64,000 nucleotides of DNA from Debaryomyces hansenii CBS767 (GCF_000006445.2 NC_006045.2:62001-126000), one strand, 5' to 3'; positions 52,018 to 63,062 are shown, counted from the first letter of the stretch. A program made the numbers and translations. The notes: generated by a model from the letters alone, not told the origin.

Positions 52018-53645
52018 TTTATTAATTGTGCTTTGTTACTACTATCTCATTCATATATTGGTGCATATGATACTACTCTTATATATTCCAGGTCATACAT
52101 AGTTTGTTAACAGGTTTGAAATAGTGCTGGATTCATAATCTTATCGTATTTGCGATTAGATAATATATGCATGCGGCTGAATTGTAATCTCCATGAAGAT
52201 GACTAAAACTTCATCATGATTACTAGTGTATACACCCTACATCCGTAAAGGGTAGTCCTGGATCAAGGGGCTATGTATTGACAGTAGTATATAGGTATCA
52301 ATTAATGGTATTTGTCATTGGTATGTTCTTATAACAGATACGGAGATCTTTAATTATGTCCGGTCATTCTAAAAATACTTGAAACCTAAAACACAACTGA
52401 GGCTTGCAAGCCACTTCTATCGAACATTTCTATTGAACTCTTTAACGATGATAAATTTTATTGTCGGATAAGTTACGAAGATCGGAGTTCAAATAAGCGC
52501 CACCTAACCAGACTGGACCGTTTGTTAGACACCAACAGCACCTTATGATAGGCAATACCAATATGTGAATTTCGCGGAGTTAACGTCACTGGGTTACAGC
52601 CCTCAACTTAAATTTCCATATAATGGACCCTACCACACGAATGTAGAATGAAATATAGCGAACTTTAACGAAAACCTATATTAAACAATAGATTTCCATG
52701 TCATCCTTTTCTCTGTATTAGTATGGTCTTGTAGGTATTGAAAAGTTCATCGACAATTGACTGAGCCCTAAGCCTTCAATTGGATGCCATGAGGAATAAA
52801 TATAGAGCTGTGTAATTGGACATATTCGATAGTATTTTATGTATGATATGACATACGTTCCATCATCATGTCGAATCCCAAAGTGCACAACGTGATATTC
52901 TGGGCTGAAGTTAGCGGTGCTACGTTAATCCTGCTGGACGAAAATGCGTCGTCAGACCGTAATTTGACATTTGCACCCAATCCCAAAATAAAAGTGCGCT
53001 TTAAGTAATACAGTCAATCTACTTAAACATAGAACCAAATAGCTTGCCAAATTATGTTGGTCGTAGAAATAGAAAGTATATTATTAGATAAAACCATATC
53101 CCAGAACGATAGTTTTAATTAATATAAGAATGAAGGTCAAGTGTTTTTTTAACCATTTTAAACCATTTTTTAATAAATTATACAAAAATAGTCAAAATTT
53201 CCTAAGAACTAGATGATTATTATTATTTATTACAGCATAAATAAGAATTATAAGATTCTAATTAAGTCTTATTACTATTTCACAAGTTTTTTTGTATGGA
53301 CATTAGATTTTATTGAACATAATACAGGGAATAGAATTGGGTATATTTTTAAAATTAGAATTTGTCTACTGTAATGGTTATTGAAAAGATAGATGGAAAA
53401 GTAGTAACCATTATTGTGAAACCAGGGTGAACCAATAAAATACTCTCGTTTGTAATCATTTTATAATGCTTTGCATATTATCAGGTATGTAAGCTTGCAA
53501 TTTGGCTAGAATGGTAATATAGAGGTTTTAGGACATAAAAATTGCAAAATATAACTTCAAAGGTATGTTTAACTTGAAATCTTCGAATTATAAAAGGAGG
53601 TAGTATTCACTGGCAGAAAAATCTTAGGTGAACATTTAAGCCAAG
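52018..53645. other. Intergenic, 1.6 kb, with a possible gene remnant
   Basis: The left end is the promoter of the tail-anchored gene. A remnant (52396-52651) is listed separately. A 46-codon ATG frame (52868-53008, starting MSNPKVHNVIFWAE) is too short to call. The right third is very AT-rich and contains the CobW promoter. Confidence 0.4.
52396..52651 (+). pseudogene. Unidentified decayed gene fragment
   Basis: One frame reads TEACKPLLSNISIELFNDDK and YCRISYEDRSSNKRHLTRLD, ending in a stop. In a shifted frame it continues QYQYVNFAELTSLGYSPQLK then FPYNGPYHTNVE and a stop at 52649-52651. The two peptides look coding and sit end to end, so a frameshifted remnant is likely. The family is not recognised. 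Confidence 0.35.
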
Positions 53646-55277
53646 ATGCCAGAGCCTACCAAAGACAAAGACAATACTAACGGACCAATTCCTATCACAT
53701 TATTATCTGGATTCTTAGGTTCGGGAAAAACTACTTTGCTTGAGCATATTCTTACTACTGATCACTCTTTGAAAATTGCAGTAATTATAAACGATGTCTC
53801 TAAATTGAATATAGATGCCGCTCTAATTAAGAATCATGTCGTTAATAGGAAAGAGGAAAAATTGATCCAGTTACAAAATGGTTGCATTTGTTGCACATTG
53901 AGAGGTGATTTATTAGAGGAACTAATCCTGTTGGCGAAAAATGGTGACATTCAATACATAGTTATTGAGTCTACTGGAATATCGGAACCAATGCAGGTTG
54001 CTGAAACGTTCACTACAGAATTTTCTGAGATGTTATTAGAATCTGAAGGTTCAATACCAGAAGAAGATGAAAAAATTATTAGAGACATAATTGATATGGG
54101 GGGATTGAATAAATTAACAAAGCTTGACACATGTGTCACTGTTATCGATGCACTAAATTTCTTATCGAATATTGAAACAACCCAATTTTTAGCTGATAGA
54201 TATGGTGATAACGGCCAAGGTGAACAGGAAAGAACAATTACCGATTTAATGATTGATCAAATAGAATTTTCAGATGTTATAATAATCAACAAAATATCTA
54301 CTACGAAAAAGAGACAGCAAAGAAAAATTGAAAAAATGATAAAATCTTTGAATCCTGTGGCCAAAATTTTGGTCGCTGATTACTGCAAAATTGACATTAA
54401 TGAAGTGATCAGCACCAAAAAATACGATTTTGAAAAGGCATCTACTTCAGCAGGGTGGTTGCAAAGTATCAATGAAATGACCCTAAGAGAAGGTTTTGGA
54501 GATAAACACTCTACAGCTTTAACCCCAAAACCAGAAACTGAAGAATATGGAATCAACAATTTTGTCTATACCGCTCGAAGGCCATTTCATCCCAAGCGTT
54601 TCTACGAGATGATAAGAGATAAATTTTTCATTATAGAACAATCCGGATTTGAAGATGACGAAGAACCAGAAGAGGAAATTAATAATGAAACTGGTCACGA
54701 AAGTCTGGTGGATGAGAGCCTGGACGAAGAAGAAGAAGAAGAAGAATATTTTGAACCAACGGAGAAGCAGATTTTGAAAAATAAAAAGCTGTCACCATTT
54801 GGCCCCTTATTACGTTCCAAGGGTTTCTTTTGGTTGGCATCAAGATATATAATTAGAGGAGAATGGTCTTCAGCAGGCCCAATGTTAACTATCAAAGGTG
54901 GAATTCCTTGGTTTGGCGTTGCAGGACCGGAGATGTATCCACCAGAAGCTGCAAAATTAATTGAAGCAGATATGAAAGGCAAACACGATGATAGGCGTAA
55001 TGAATTGGTCTTCATTGGTTTAAACATAAATCTGAAGAAATTGTCAGAAGCACTTGATTTATGCTTATTAACAGACGACGAGTTTGAATTATTCGAGGAA
55101 GTAGTCGACAAAGAAAGAAATTTGTTCAAGGTTGAAAAAAAGTTACAAGGGGTATTTGAAGATGGGTTTGTTGATTGGATTACCTTTGATGAAGGAGAAA
55201 ACAAAGTGGATATTAATACTGAAATTCATAGTCATATTGGTGACAGGAATTCTACGCCTACGCATAAATTAAGATAA
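53646..55277 (+). CDS. CobW/COG0523 metal-chaperone GTPase
   Basis: A 543-residue P-loop GTPase. The Walker A motif GFLGSGKTT is at about residues 22-30. NGCICCTLRGDLLEEL carries the CxCC metal-binding motif, and VIESTGISEP is the switch region. IIINKIS replaces the usual NKxD. The C-terminal CobW_C domain (about 300-510) starts YGINNFVYTARRPFHPKRFY, interrupted by a Glu-rich insert (about 340-370). Relatives deliver zinc or cobalt to target enzymes. The protein is longer than Zng1-type yeast members (about 400). It probably acts in the cytosol; the client is unknown. Confidence 0.92.
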   Translation: MPEPTKDKDNTNGPIPITLLSGFLGSGKTTLLEHILTTDHSLKIAVIINDVSKLNIDAALIKNHVVNRKEEKLIQLQNGCICCTLRGDLLEELILLAKNGDIQYIVIESTGISEPMQVAETFTTEFSEMLLESEGSIPEEDEKIIRDIIDMGGLNKLTKLDTCVTVIDALNFLSNIETTQFLADRYGDNGQGEQERTITDLMIDQIEFSDVIIINKISTTKKRQQRKIEKMIKSLNPVAKILVADYCKIDINEVISTKKYDFEKASTSAGWLQSINEMTLREGFGDKHSTALTPKPETEEYGINNFVYTARRPFHPKRFYEMIRDKFFIIEQSGFEDDEEPEEEINNETGHESLVDESLDEEEEEEEYFEPTEKQILKNKKLSPFGPLLRSKGFFWLASRYIIRGEWSSAGPMLTIKGGIPWFGVAGPEMYPPEAAKLIEADMKGKHDDRRNELVFIGLNINLKKLSEALDLCLLTDDEFELFEEVVDKERNLFKVEKKLQGVFEDGFVDWITFDEGENKVDINTEIHSHIGDRNSTPTHKLR

Positions 55278-55431
55278 GTACGCTTCGATGTAAATACTAT
55301 TAAAGAACAAACTTTTTTAATAAGGTAGGTATTTTAGTTAATAAATAAATTTCATGAAGATTAATAAACTAAGCTTTTCAGTTTAAAATTATTTATATAG
55401 TTTAAAAGATTTCACATAAGGGATAAAATAA

Positions 55432-56325
55432 CTATGGCTCATAATTACCAATGATACAAGTAACTGCTTGACCACCTACTGAAATTGATGGTTTATCATT
55501 GAGTTTATCAATAGAAACATGCAATTTTGCATCTCTAGCAATTTTACACCCTTGTTTAATATCAGCAGATTTAGTATCTTTGGCAGAAATCAGACTTAAG
55601 TAAACACCTAATGCTCCAGCGCCACTACCACATGCTGGGTCTTCATTTACACCTATAACTGGAGCAAAACTCCTTGATTCATAAGTTCCATCTTCATGTT
55701 TACCGAAAACTTCAATTCCAGTCCAACCATAGAAGTTGGATAATCTTGCAATTTCCGTATAATTAGGTTCCAAATTGATTACATCAATTCCTTCGACTAA
55801 TTGGATTGTAAGCCATTTAGGGCCAACATCGAGAAGGACAGGCGATGCAATTTTCGAGCAAAAACCAGAGGAAATTTTTAATGCACTCTCAAGTTCCAAG
55901 TGAACTGATGTGTCAATTGGAGTTATATGAAAATATGGTAACCTAAACGAAAGAATAAGGTTCTTTGGAATAGATACATCACCACCAACCAGAATTTCAA
56001 CGAGTCCTGCACCACATTCCTGAATCAATTTTCCACTTTTCGGTTGAATAAGGCCACTCTCAATTAATGCAAAACAAGATCCAATTGTAGGGTGTCCAGC
56101 GAAAGGAAGTTCATTTTTAGGAGTGAAAATACGAAGCTTATAATCAGCATCCTTATTAGTAGTTTTCAATACGAATGTAGTTTCGGATAAATTAGTCCAT
56201 TTTGCAATTGCTTGCATTTCATCAGAGTTCAAATCATCCGCATCGAAAAATACAGCAACGGGATTACCCTTGAATTTCCTATTTGTGAAAACATCCACCT
56301 GTTTGAATATTCTTGTATCCCGCAT
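55432..56325 (-). CDS. PhzF-family isomerase-like protein
   Basis: A 297-residue PhzF-like protein of the diaminopimelate-epimerase fold. KQVDVFTNRKFKGNPVAVFF at about 8-27 is the family's opening. NLSETTFVL holds the conserved Glu of the active site. LRIFTPKNELPFAGHPTIGS and VNEDPACGSGAGALGVYL are the two signature loops. Yeast relative Yhi9 is of unknown physiological function. The protein is predicted cytosolic. Only 115 bp separate its start from the stop of BIK1, which lies upstream in the same orientation. Confidence 0.92.
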   Translation of the reverse strand: MRDTRIFKQVDVFTNRKFKGNPVAVFFDADDLNSDEMQAIAKWTNLSETTFVLKTTNKDADYKLRIFTPKNELPFAGHPTIGSCFALIESGLIQPKSGKLIQECGAGLVEILVGGDVSIPKNLILSFRLPYFHITPIDTSVHLELESALKISSGFCSKIASPVLLDVGPKWLTIQLVEGIDVINLEPNYTEIARLSNFYGWTGIEVFGKHEDGTYESRSFAPVIGVNEDPACGSGAGALGVYLSLISAKDTKSADIKQGCKIARDAKLHVSIDKLNDKPSISVGGQAVTCIIGNYEP

Positions 56326-56440
56326 CTATACGTTATAATTAAATACAGAAACACTTATGTACCTTACAAAGACTAACAAATTATTTATGAGTCAATTATT
56401 CCAGACTGCATATTACAATTTAAATTTCACCAAAATTGCC

Positions 56441-58255
56441 TTAAAACATATCGTTCTCATAAGGACAATTAATACTGCTATGTCCATCCCTTTCGCAAAG
56501 TCCACACCAATCATTTTTACCAGAACTCGGGTCAGTGGGTTGTTTAGGAATGTGAATAGGTAATTCATTGGGGTCTGAACTGCCTTTGACTTCAGGTTTC
56601 TCTAAACGATCAGCCTGTTCATTGTCCTTTTTTTCAATATTTTGTAGCACATCAGTAAGCTGTGATTGAAGATCTTTCTTCTTCTCTATAGCAACTTTTA
56701 ATGCATCATCTTTCTCTCTGAGCTCATTTTTGTGTAAATCATCTAGTTCGTCTATAGTATTCTGGAGGTCAGTCAATTCTTCAAAAGTCGGCCTCATTTC
56801 CAATTGGTTTTCTAATTCATTAATTTTTGTTTGCATAGCTTCTTTTGAGTCCACTTCAGCCTTTATTTTCTTGTTCTCTTCTTTTAATTTTAAAATTTCT
56901 TCATTGTCGTCATCTAACTTCACTGATTTTACCAGATTCACCAATGAACCCAATTCATTATCATCTTTTGAATTATTCGATTTTAGATTTTCAATAGATT
57001 TGTCTTTTTGAACGATATCAGATTGCAACTCCGTTAACCTAGCTTTTAATGAAGTTTCCGAAGATTTAAATTTCTCAAGCTCAATCTTCATACTTTCTAT
57101 CTGATCAACAAGAGAATCATATTTGACTTGTAGTTCTCCCGATTCGTTACTATTTTTATCTTCTTCGAGTTTAGCTAAGTTTTCGGTAAGAGCATTGATT
57201 TCTTTTCTTTGTGAATCTATCTTATCATTTAGACTTTTCTCCACTTTAGATTTCTCCATATGTAAATCCTCGAGCTTTACTTTATATCTTGAGATCTCTT
57301 CATCCTTTGAAACTAGGGAAGCTTGCAAAACCCTGGATTGATTTTTTTCATCAATCTTACTTAATTCTGTATCGTTTAACTTAGGTTGCTTGTTTGACAA
57401 CTCCTCTACTTTAGCATTTAATTCTGATATCTTCTGTTCATAATACTCTTCATTTTCTTGTTGGGTGGAAACCATTAGATCTAAACTTTGTCTCCATTCT
57501 TCTCTAGCTTTCTCAAACTCAGATTTTTGCTTAAGCAATTTCTTGTCTTTTTCAGACAAATCATTCTCATATTCTTCTAATAAAGGTTGGATTTCATTGA
57601 CTGTATTTCGTAAGTCATTCAATATCTTTATTTTTTCAGTCATCTCTAACTGATTATTATCGTATCTTCCTTTTAAATCTTTCAATTCTTGCTCCAACCT
57701 TATCTTATCTGTATCCTGTCTTATGGAATCAATATATTTTGTATCACCATTTGATACCAAGGATGATGTTGAGTTTTCAGACAAACTTTTAGCTTTTGGA
57801 ATTGCATTTCTCCCGTCGTCTTTCAAAATCTGTCGTTTAGGATTTATTAATGGCTTTTCTGAATAGGGTGAGCGAAGTATTCCATTTTTAGTTATAGAGC
57901 TGTCGCTTGACAGCAGGGAATTTAGCCCTCGATTCAACGGAGATGGGGTAGATGCGATCTCAACCGGTGTACTAGAACGGAGACTAGACGCTGATCTCAG
58001 TTTATTTGACAAATGTGCATTGACAGACTTTAACCTTTCGAACGGTAAGAATAAACCTGTCATAGGTTGTTGAACTTCAAAGTATTGAACACCATTTACA
58101 GATCCAGAGTTCTTTCCTCTCGCTGCTGCAATGGGCCCTATTAGCTCAATTCCACCAAAAATACCATTCTTCCCGTTAATAGGCCCATAATATCTCAATA
58201 TACCTTGCCCTCTAGTACCTGGAATTGACACTTTCGTACCAACATGGTCTGCCAT
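56441..58255 (-). CDS. BIK1: CLIP-170 family microtubule plus-end protein
   Basis: A 604-residue protein. The N-terminal CAP-Gly domain (about 5-75) has GTRGQGILRYYGPINGK and GIFGGIELIG, which bind tubulin and EB1 tails. A Ser-rich basic linker (about 85-165) follows. A long coiled coil (about 185-560) holds dense heptads such as ELKDLKGRYDNNQLEMTEKI. The C-terminal zinc knuckle CGLCERDGHSSINCPYEN is the CLIP-170/Bik1 tail that recruits dynein partners. It tracks microtubule ends and helps spindle positioning. The protein is longer than baker's-yeast Bik1 (440) because of the coiled coil. The start at the only ATG before CAP-Gly is secure. Confidence 0.95.
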   Translation of the reverse strand: MADHVGTKVSIPGTRGQGILRYYGPINGKNGIFGGIELIGPIAAARGKNSGSVNGVQYFEVQQPMTGLFLPFERLKSVNAHLSNKLRSASSLRSSTPVEIASTPSPLNRGLNSLLSSDSSITKNGILRSPYSEKPLINPKRQILKDDGRNAIPKAKSLSENSTSSLVSNGDTKYIDSIRQDTDKIRLEQELKDLKGRYDNNQLEMTEKIKILNDLRNTVNEIQPLLEEYENDLSEKDKKLLKQKSEFEKAREEWRQSLDLMVSTQQENEEYYEQKISELNAKVEELSNKQPKLNDTELSKIDEKNQSRVLQASLVSKDEEISRYKVKLEDLHMEKSKVEKSLNDKIDSQRKEINALTENLAKLEEDKNSNESGELQVKYDSLVDQIESMKIELEKFKSSETSLKARLTELQSDIVQKDKSIENLKSNNSKDDNELGSLVNLVKSVKLDDDNEEILKLKEENKKIKAEVDSKEAMQTKINELENQLEMRPTFEELTDLQNTIDELDDLHKNELREKDDALKVAIEKKKDLQSQLTDVLQNIEKKDNEQADRLEKPEVKGSSDPNELPIHIPKQPTDPSSGKNDWCGLCERDGHSSINCPYENDMF

Positions 58256-58404
58256 TTTTTAGTATACGCAGTTGCAGTTGCAATATGTTTTTTTAAATTT
58301 TTGTTTTGATTTCGATCAACGCGGGAAGCCTCCATACAAAAAATCATATAAAAGTTGGTATAAATATAATAGTACTATATACTTACATGCATCGAATACA
58401 TAGA

Positions 58405-61400
58405 TTATTTTCTGTGAAGACTAACAAGTCTAGGAGAGGAATTGCTATTATTCTTCAATTCCTTACTTAAAATCCATTTAACAGAAGCCTGATTGCTCTG
58501 TTGTTTATGATTATTCTTCGGCATTTCGGAATCGCTTTCATTATGTAATTTTAAATCACACAATTCCACCGACAAGCTATTGATTTCTTTCAAGTGGTCA
58601 TACGCACTTTCATTCATTTGGAATATAACCTTTTCTAAATTCTTTAAGATGTTTTCGTCTGTCCTCGATCTAGCTTTGAAAGGCATCATTTTACTTATAA
58701 GTTCATTTTCCAAGTCTTTCACTCTTCTTAATTTTTGGCGCAAAGACGTTTGCAACGATTCATTATGGAAATCTAATGGACGCTTTGTTAATACTAAAGA
58801 GTTCGATTCCTTGTTGAAAAGAGATAACTGACTCAACAATTTGTCAATCTTGACCCTTTGTACTTGGCTTTCTTCGACCTTTGCGGTTAAATTAGTTAGG
58901 GAAGAATCCAAATCATGCGATGACTTTAAAATACTCGATAATGCAGGCTTTACTTGACCAATAATAGAATTTAAATCAGTACTAGATGCTAATCTCCATA
59001 AGTCAGGCGTATCCAAAGATCTTTTGTGATCCGGCCTATCAACCGTTGTATTATGATCGTCGATGAATTTAGCCAATCTTTGTACATTATTCTCCATGAT
59101 AATCAAATAACCACACGTTTCGTTATAAACGTCAACAATTTTTTTTGATACGATGTTCGATTCACCTTTAACAGGGCCCTGGATACCCTCAAATGTTAAA
59201 AATTCGAGAGGCGAAGGAGGAGTCAATGCTTGTTGATTTGAATCGACTTCATCTTGTTTCTTAGCACCAGAAGAAGGCGAAATGCCAGAGTTCTCTGTTC
59301 TGTCAATTCTGGTAGTAGACTCATGTAAATTTCCTGATTTAGATGGCTCATTATTGGACTTTATATCCATGGATTCAAGAAGATTTGATACATTTTCCTT
59401 TGGTTTCGATGCAGCAATATCATCTGATTCGTCCGAAGATTCAGATTCACTTGATTCCGGACTTGACGTTTCAGAGTCCGATTGCTTATCAGCTCCCATT
59501 GCATTTCTTTGTAAACTCTTGAATAATGATCCTTGTTTTTCTTCATTATTACCGACATGACTTGCGACCTTATCTTTATTTTCATTAATTTCATTTTTCA
59601 GGGGCGATAATAAATCTAGGCTCTCAGGCTTGGCTTCTCCTTCGACTGGAGTTTCAGATGAAGTCTCTTCGTTAGAAGTGACACTTTGGTTACTCGAATC
59701 AGAAGATTGGATTATGTTAAAAGTGGTATCCGACTTCTTACCAAACTTCGCAAACGGAGTTTCTGTTTTATTTTCAGTTGTGGGTTGAGCTTCTTTACCA
59801 AATTTAGCAAATGGAGATTCTGTGTTATTTTCTGATGAAGTATCTTTACTGAATTTAGCAAAAGGAGATTCTGTTTTATTTTCAGTTGTGGGTTGAGCTT
59901 CTTTACCAAATTTAGCAAATGGAGATTCTGTTTTATTTTCAGATGAAGTATCTTTACCGAATTTAGCAAAAGGAGATTCTGTTTTATTTTCAGATGAAGC
60001 CTCTTCAAATTTAGCAAAAGGAGATTCTGTTTTATTTTCAGATGAAGCCTCTTCAAATTTAGCAAAACGAGATTCTGTTTTATTTTCAGTTGTGGGTTGA
60101 GCTTCTTTACCAAATTTAGCAAATGGAGATTCTGTTTTATTTTCTGATGAAGTATCTTTACCGAATTTAGCAAAAGGAGATTCTGTTTTATTTTCTGATG
60201 AAGTATCTTTACCGAATTTAGCAAAAGGAGATTCTGTTTTATTTTCAGATGAAGCCTCTTCAAATTTAGCAAAAGGAGATTCTGTTTTATTTTCAGATGA
60301 AGCCTCTTCAAATTTAGCAAAACGAGATTCTGTTTTATTTTCAGTTGTGGGTTGAGCTTCTTTACCAAATTTAGCAAATGGAGATTCTGTTTTATTTTCT
60401 GATGAAGTATCTTTACCGAATTTAGCAAAAGGAGATTCTGTTTTATTTTCAGTTGTGGGTTGAGCTTCTTTACCAAATTTAGCAAATGGCGATTCTGTTT
60501 TATTTTCAGATGAAGCTTCTTCAAATTTAGCAAATGGCGATTCTGTTTTATTTTCTGATGAAGTATCTTTACCGAATTTAGCAAAAGGAGATTCTGTTTT
60601 ATTTTCAGTTGCAGGTTGAGCTTCTTTACCAAATTTCGCAAATGGCGATTCGTCTCTACTAGCGCCAGCAAATGGGCTTTCTTTATTTCCTAAGCTCGAA
60701 AACGGAGAACTTTGATTCTGCGAACTAGTGTTATTATTGGAATACTTTCCAAATCCACCTGCTGATTTGAAATTGTTCGAACTTGCTGTACTTGAACCAA
60801 ACCCGGTATTTCCAAACTTATTATCATCCATTGATTCAGAAGTGTTGGATCCAAAACCGGTAGTATCAAAACCCGATGAACCAAAACCCGATGAGCCAAA
60901 CCCAGACTCAGATGATTTTTTCGATCCCCCAAAGCCGGTTGAGCCAAAAGATTCAGAGGGCTTAGAAAATGAGCCAAAGCCAGTCGAACCAAATCCAGTA
61001 CTAGTACCCGTACCAGAACCAGAAGAGCTAGATCCAAACCCAGTTGAGCCAAATCCAGTCGAGCCAAAGGCAGCACCTGATGAAGAAGATCCAATCTTGG
61101 AAGTACCAAATGCCGATGCACCGAAGCCAGTTTTGTCATTTGGCGTATTAGATAAGGGTTGATTTATAGACTGCCCTGGATTCTCGCTACTAGATGTAGC
61201 GGATGCATTCGAATTCAATAATTTCGTGTTAATGCTATTTTCTTCTTTTTTGTCAGATGGTTTAGTAGAGCCAACTTTTTCCTGTTTTAAATAATCGAGC
61301 GCTCTTTGTAGATTTACTTTTCCATTTTTCAAGCCGTGGACATCAAAAATCCACCAACTTATTAATGTCCCTTCATGTGTTAAACACCAGAGCTTTGGTA

Positions 61401-62526
61401 GAGTACCTTTAGCTTCGTCAATTCCACTACATGGTTCTGTGATTACAGATTCAAGACAAGTCAAATCAAGACCAAGACCAATTGGCGATGCATCATCACC
61501 AGTATCATCATTAATGGGGAACTGAGCTCTATCAGAGTCATTTAATTGAGTAACAGATTCAATCCTTCCTTCGGCATTTATAAAAAGAGTGCTGACTTCA
61601 GTTGCCAATGACGAAGTAACAAATACCAATGCCTGTCCCGAAGACCAATTAGACAAAGACAGCAAGTAATAGGTACCAAAACGGGTCACTGATCCAAAAG
61701 GTGGTGCAATGTCACTTTCATAGAATTCATATGTATGGTCATCAGCCTTTTCGATGATATAGATTTGGTATTCGTGGTCCTCTGGCTCGCCTTCTCCTCT
61801 ATCATAAACAGCAAACCACTTAGAATTCGACTCCAACTCAACGATACTAACTAAGCTAACTTCAGATGGGTCAGATACAGCAGAATTCAGGATTTTAAAA
61901 AGAACTTCACCGTTCGCAGACACAGCTGTTACATCCGCAGATGAAGAAGTGCCGTAATATATCGTTTCTCCATTTTTAGCCCAACAAAAAGAAGAAACAC
62001 CAGATTGTAATGCCTTAGCAACTCCTGAATCAATCAAGATTAATTCGTCCAAATTATTAATTAATGCAACTGAATCAGGCGATCCAGGCGACGGGTGAAT
62101 AACCTTGACACCTTGTATATACTTTTCTTCAATATTTTCGATTTCCTTAATGATTTCAGAACCCACTTCCGATGTTACGTACTGACCCATATTAATCACT
62201 TTCAAATTTCCGTCTATGACCACATAAAGCTCCGACTCATCGCAATTGAACGTCAATTGCGATACATTGGTCAAGTTTTCAATTCGTCTGATTTCATGTC
62301 CCTCCGCCACATCTCCCGTCTCAAGCAACGAGAGCTTATCCAAAACTATGGACGACATATTCGAACATGCAAAATACCCCGTCAAGTTTCCAATTGATAA
62401 TAGATTCAAATCATTTTTATCTCCTTCCAGAAAATCTATCGTATCATTGAAGATGCGAATACCTTCGGGCTTGGTCGAAAGTTTGAAACCTAAGTCTTCT
62501 GAACTCGTTTCTTGCAAGGCAATCAT
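58405..62526 (-). CDS. NUP159: FG-nucleoporin of the cytoplasmic nuclear-pore filaments
   Basis: A 1373-residue protein. The N-terminal beta-propeller (about 1-390) is followed by an FG region with GFGSTGFGSSG-type repeats (about 465-575). An 18-copy SPFAKF array occupies about 620-930. An acidic Ser-rich linker with SSPESSESESSDESDD comes next. The C-terminal coiled coil (about 1130-1350) assembles with Nup82 and Nsp1. The propeller of Nup159 binds the helicase Dbp5 and promotes mRNA export. The order propeller-FG-coil and the pairing with BIK1 support the call. The array is unlike the baker's-yeast protein and appears lineage-specific. Confidence 0.92.
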   Translation of the reverse strand: MIALQETSSEDLGFKLSTKPEGIRIFNDTIDFLEGDKNDLNLLSIGNLTGYFACSNMSSIVLDKLSLLETGDVAEGHEIRRIENLTNVSQLTFNCDESELYVVIDGNLKVINMGQYVTSEVGSEIIKEIENIEEKYIQGVKVIHPSPGSPDSVALINNLDELILIDSGVAKALQSGVSSFCWAKNGETIYYGTSSSADVTAVSANGEVLFKILNSAVSDPSEVSLVSIVELESNSKWFAVYDRGEGEPEDHEYQIYIIEKADDHTYEFYESDIAPPFGSVTRFGTYYLLSLSNWSSGQALVFVTSSLATEVSTLFINAEGRIESVTQLNDSDRAQFPINDDTGDDASPIGLGLDLTCLESVITEPCSGIDEAKGTLPKLWCLTHEGTLISWWIFDVHGLKNGKVNLQRALDYLKQEKVGSTKPSDKKEENSINTKLLNSNASATSSSENPGQSINQPLSNTPNDKTGFGASAFGTSKIGSSSSGAAFGSTGFGSTGFGSSSSGSGTGTSTGFGSTGFGSFSKPSESFGSTGFGGSKKSSESGFGSSGFGSSGFDTTGFGSNTSESMDDNKFGNTGFGSSTASSNNFKSAGGFGKYSNNNTSSQNQSSPFSSLGNKESPFAGASRDESPFAKFGKEAQPATENKTESPFAKFGKDTSSENKTESPFAKFEEASSENKTESPFAKFGKEAQPTTENKTESPFAKFGKDTSSENKTESPFAKFGKEAQPTTENKTESRFAKFEEASSENKTESPFAKFEEASSENKTESPFAKFGKDTSSENKTESPFAKFGKDTSSENKTESPFAKFGKEAQPTTENKTESRFAKFEEASSENKTESPFAKFEEASSENKTESPFAKFGKDTSSENKTESPFAKFGKEAQPTTENKTESPFAKFSKDTSSENNTESPFAKFGKEAQPTTENKTETPFAKFGKKSDTTFNIIQSSDSSNQSVTSNEETSSETPVEGEAKPESLDLLSPLKNEINENKDKVASHVGNNEEKQGSLFKSLQRNAMGADKQSDSETSSPESSESESSDESDDIAASKPKENVSNLLESMDIKSNNEPSKSGNLHESTTRIDRTENSGISPSSGAKKQDEVDSNQQALTPPSPLEFLTFEGIQGPVKGESNIVSKKIVDVYNETCGYLIIMENNVQRLAKFIDDHNTTVDRPDHKRSLDTPDLWRLASSTDLNSIIGQVKPALSSILKSSHDLDSSLTNLTAKVEESQVQRVKIDKLLSQLSLFNKESNSLVLTKRPLDFHNESLQTSLRQKLRRVKDLENELISKMMPFKARSRTDENILKNLEKVIFQMNESAYDHLKEINSLSVELCDLKLHNESDSEMPKNNHKQQSNQASVKWILSKELKNNSNSSPRLVSLHRK
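59740..60650. repeat. SPFAKF repeat array with a 255-bp higher-order duplication
   Basis: 18 units of 16-19 codons, each ending TESPFAKF (or TESRFAKF in two). Three linker types alternate: GKEAQPTT, GKDTSS and EEASS. Twelve units create an FG dipeptide; six do not. Units 5-9 and 10-14 have the same order. The marker word AAACGAG recurs at about 60065 and 60320, exactly 255 bp apart, showing block duplication. Confidence 0.93.
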
Positions 62527-63062
62527 CTTTCGTTGACTATTGTCCTAATATCCAATGGTTTATCTACAACTTCATATAACTAACTAACCGCTCTGATCAA
62601 AAAAACAAATCCATCAGCGAAAACCCCGTCTATATACAGGCCTCATATAAAAACATGAACCTATTCATTATGAACTACACCATAACCAAGCCATCCTGGT
62701 TGTCTCGCAGCACAGAGAAACCCCGTATGATGTCAGAATTGTCTTTCCTACAAGATCCGACATTGACACGGAACCATATACGCCCTAATTAGACTCTTCA
62801 ACGAGAAGAAAACTGACCCATAAGGCCCAGACCTACGTCCAAATACTATTATTAAGACCCTACTGTTGCCCCTATGCGGCATTGCAATAGGGCAGTCAAG
62901 GTTACACGGAAAACCTTCAAATGGAAGCAAATCCGTAAATCCGTAGGAGCTTAAAGGGGGAATTAATCCGTAAGGTTTGAGAACGGAACAAAAAAAAGCG
63001 GGTGAACACGTGATCGGAATAAAAATTTATCACCAAAATGTAACCCCAGTCGTAAATTAACC
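62527..63062. other. Divergent promoter, NUP159 and right-edge gene
   Basis: 536 bp between start codons. CACGTG occurs at about 63007-63012. No gene is present in between. Confidence 0.4.

Noticed and set aside
52868..53008. 46-codon ATG frame starting MSNPKVHNVIFW
   Set aside because: Too short and isolated to support as a gene.
54695..55204. 169-codon minus-strand frame opposite the CobW gene
   Set aside because: Antisense shadow of a well-supported gene.
59712..60671. 319-codon alternate frame rich in Leu/Lys/His on the minus strand
   Set aside because: A shifted reading of the NUP159 SPFAKF array; repeats keep all frames open.
60728..61162. 144-codon plus-strand frame rich in Pro/Glu
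   Set aside because: Antisense of the NUP159 FG repeats.
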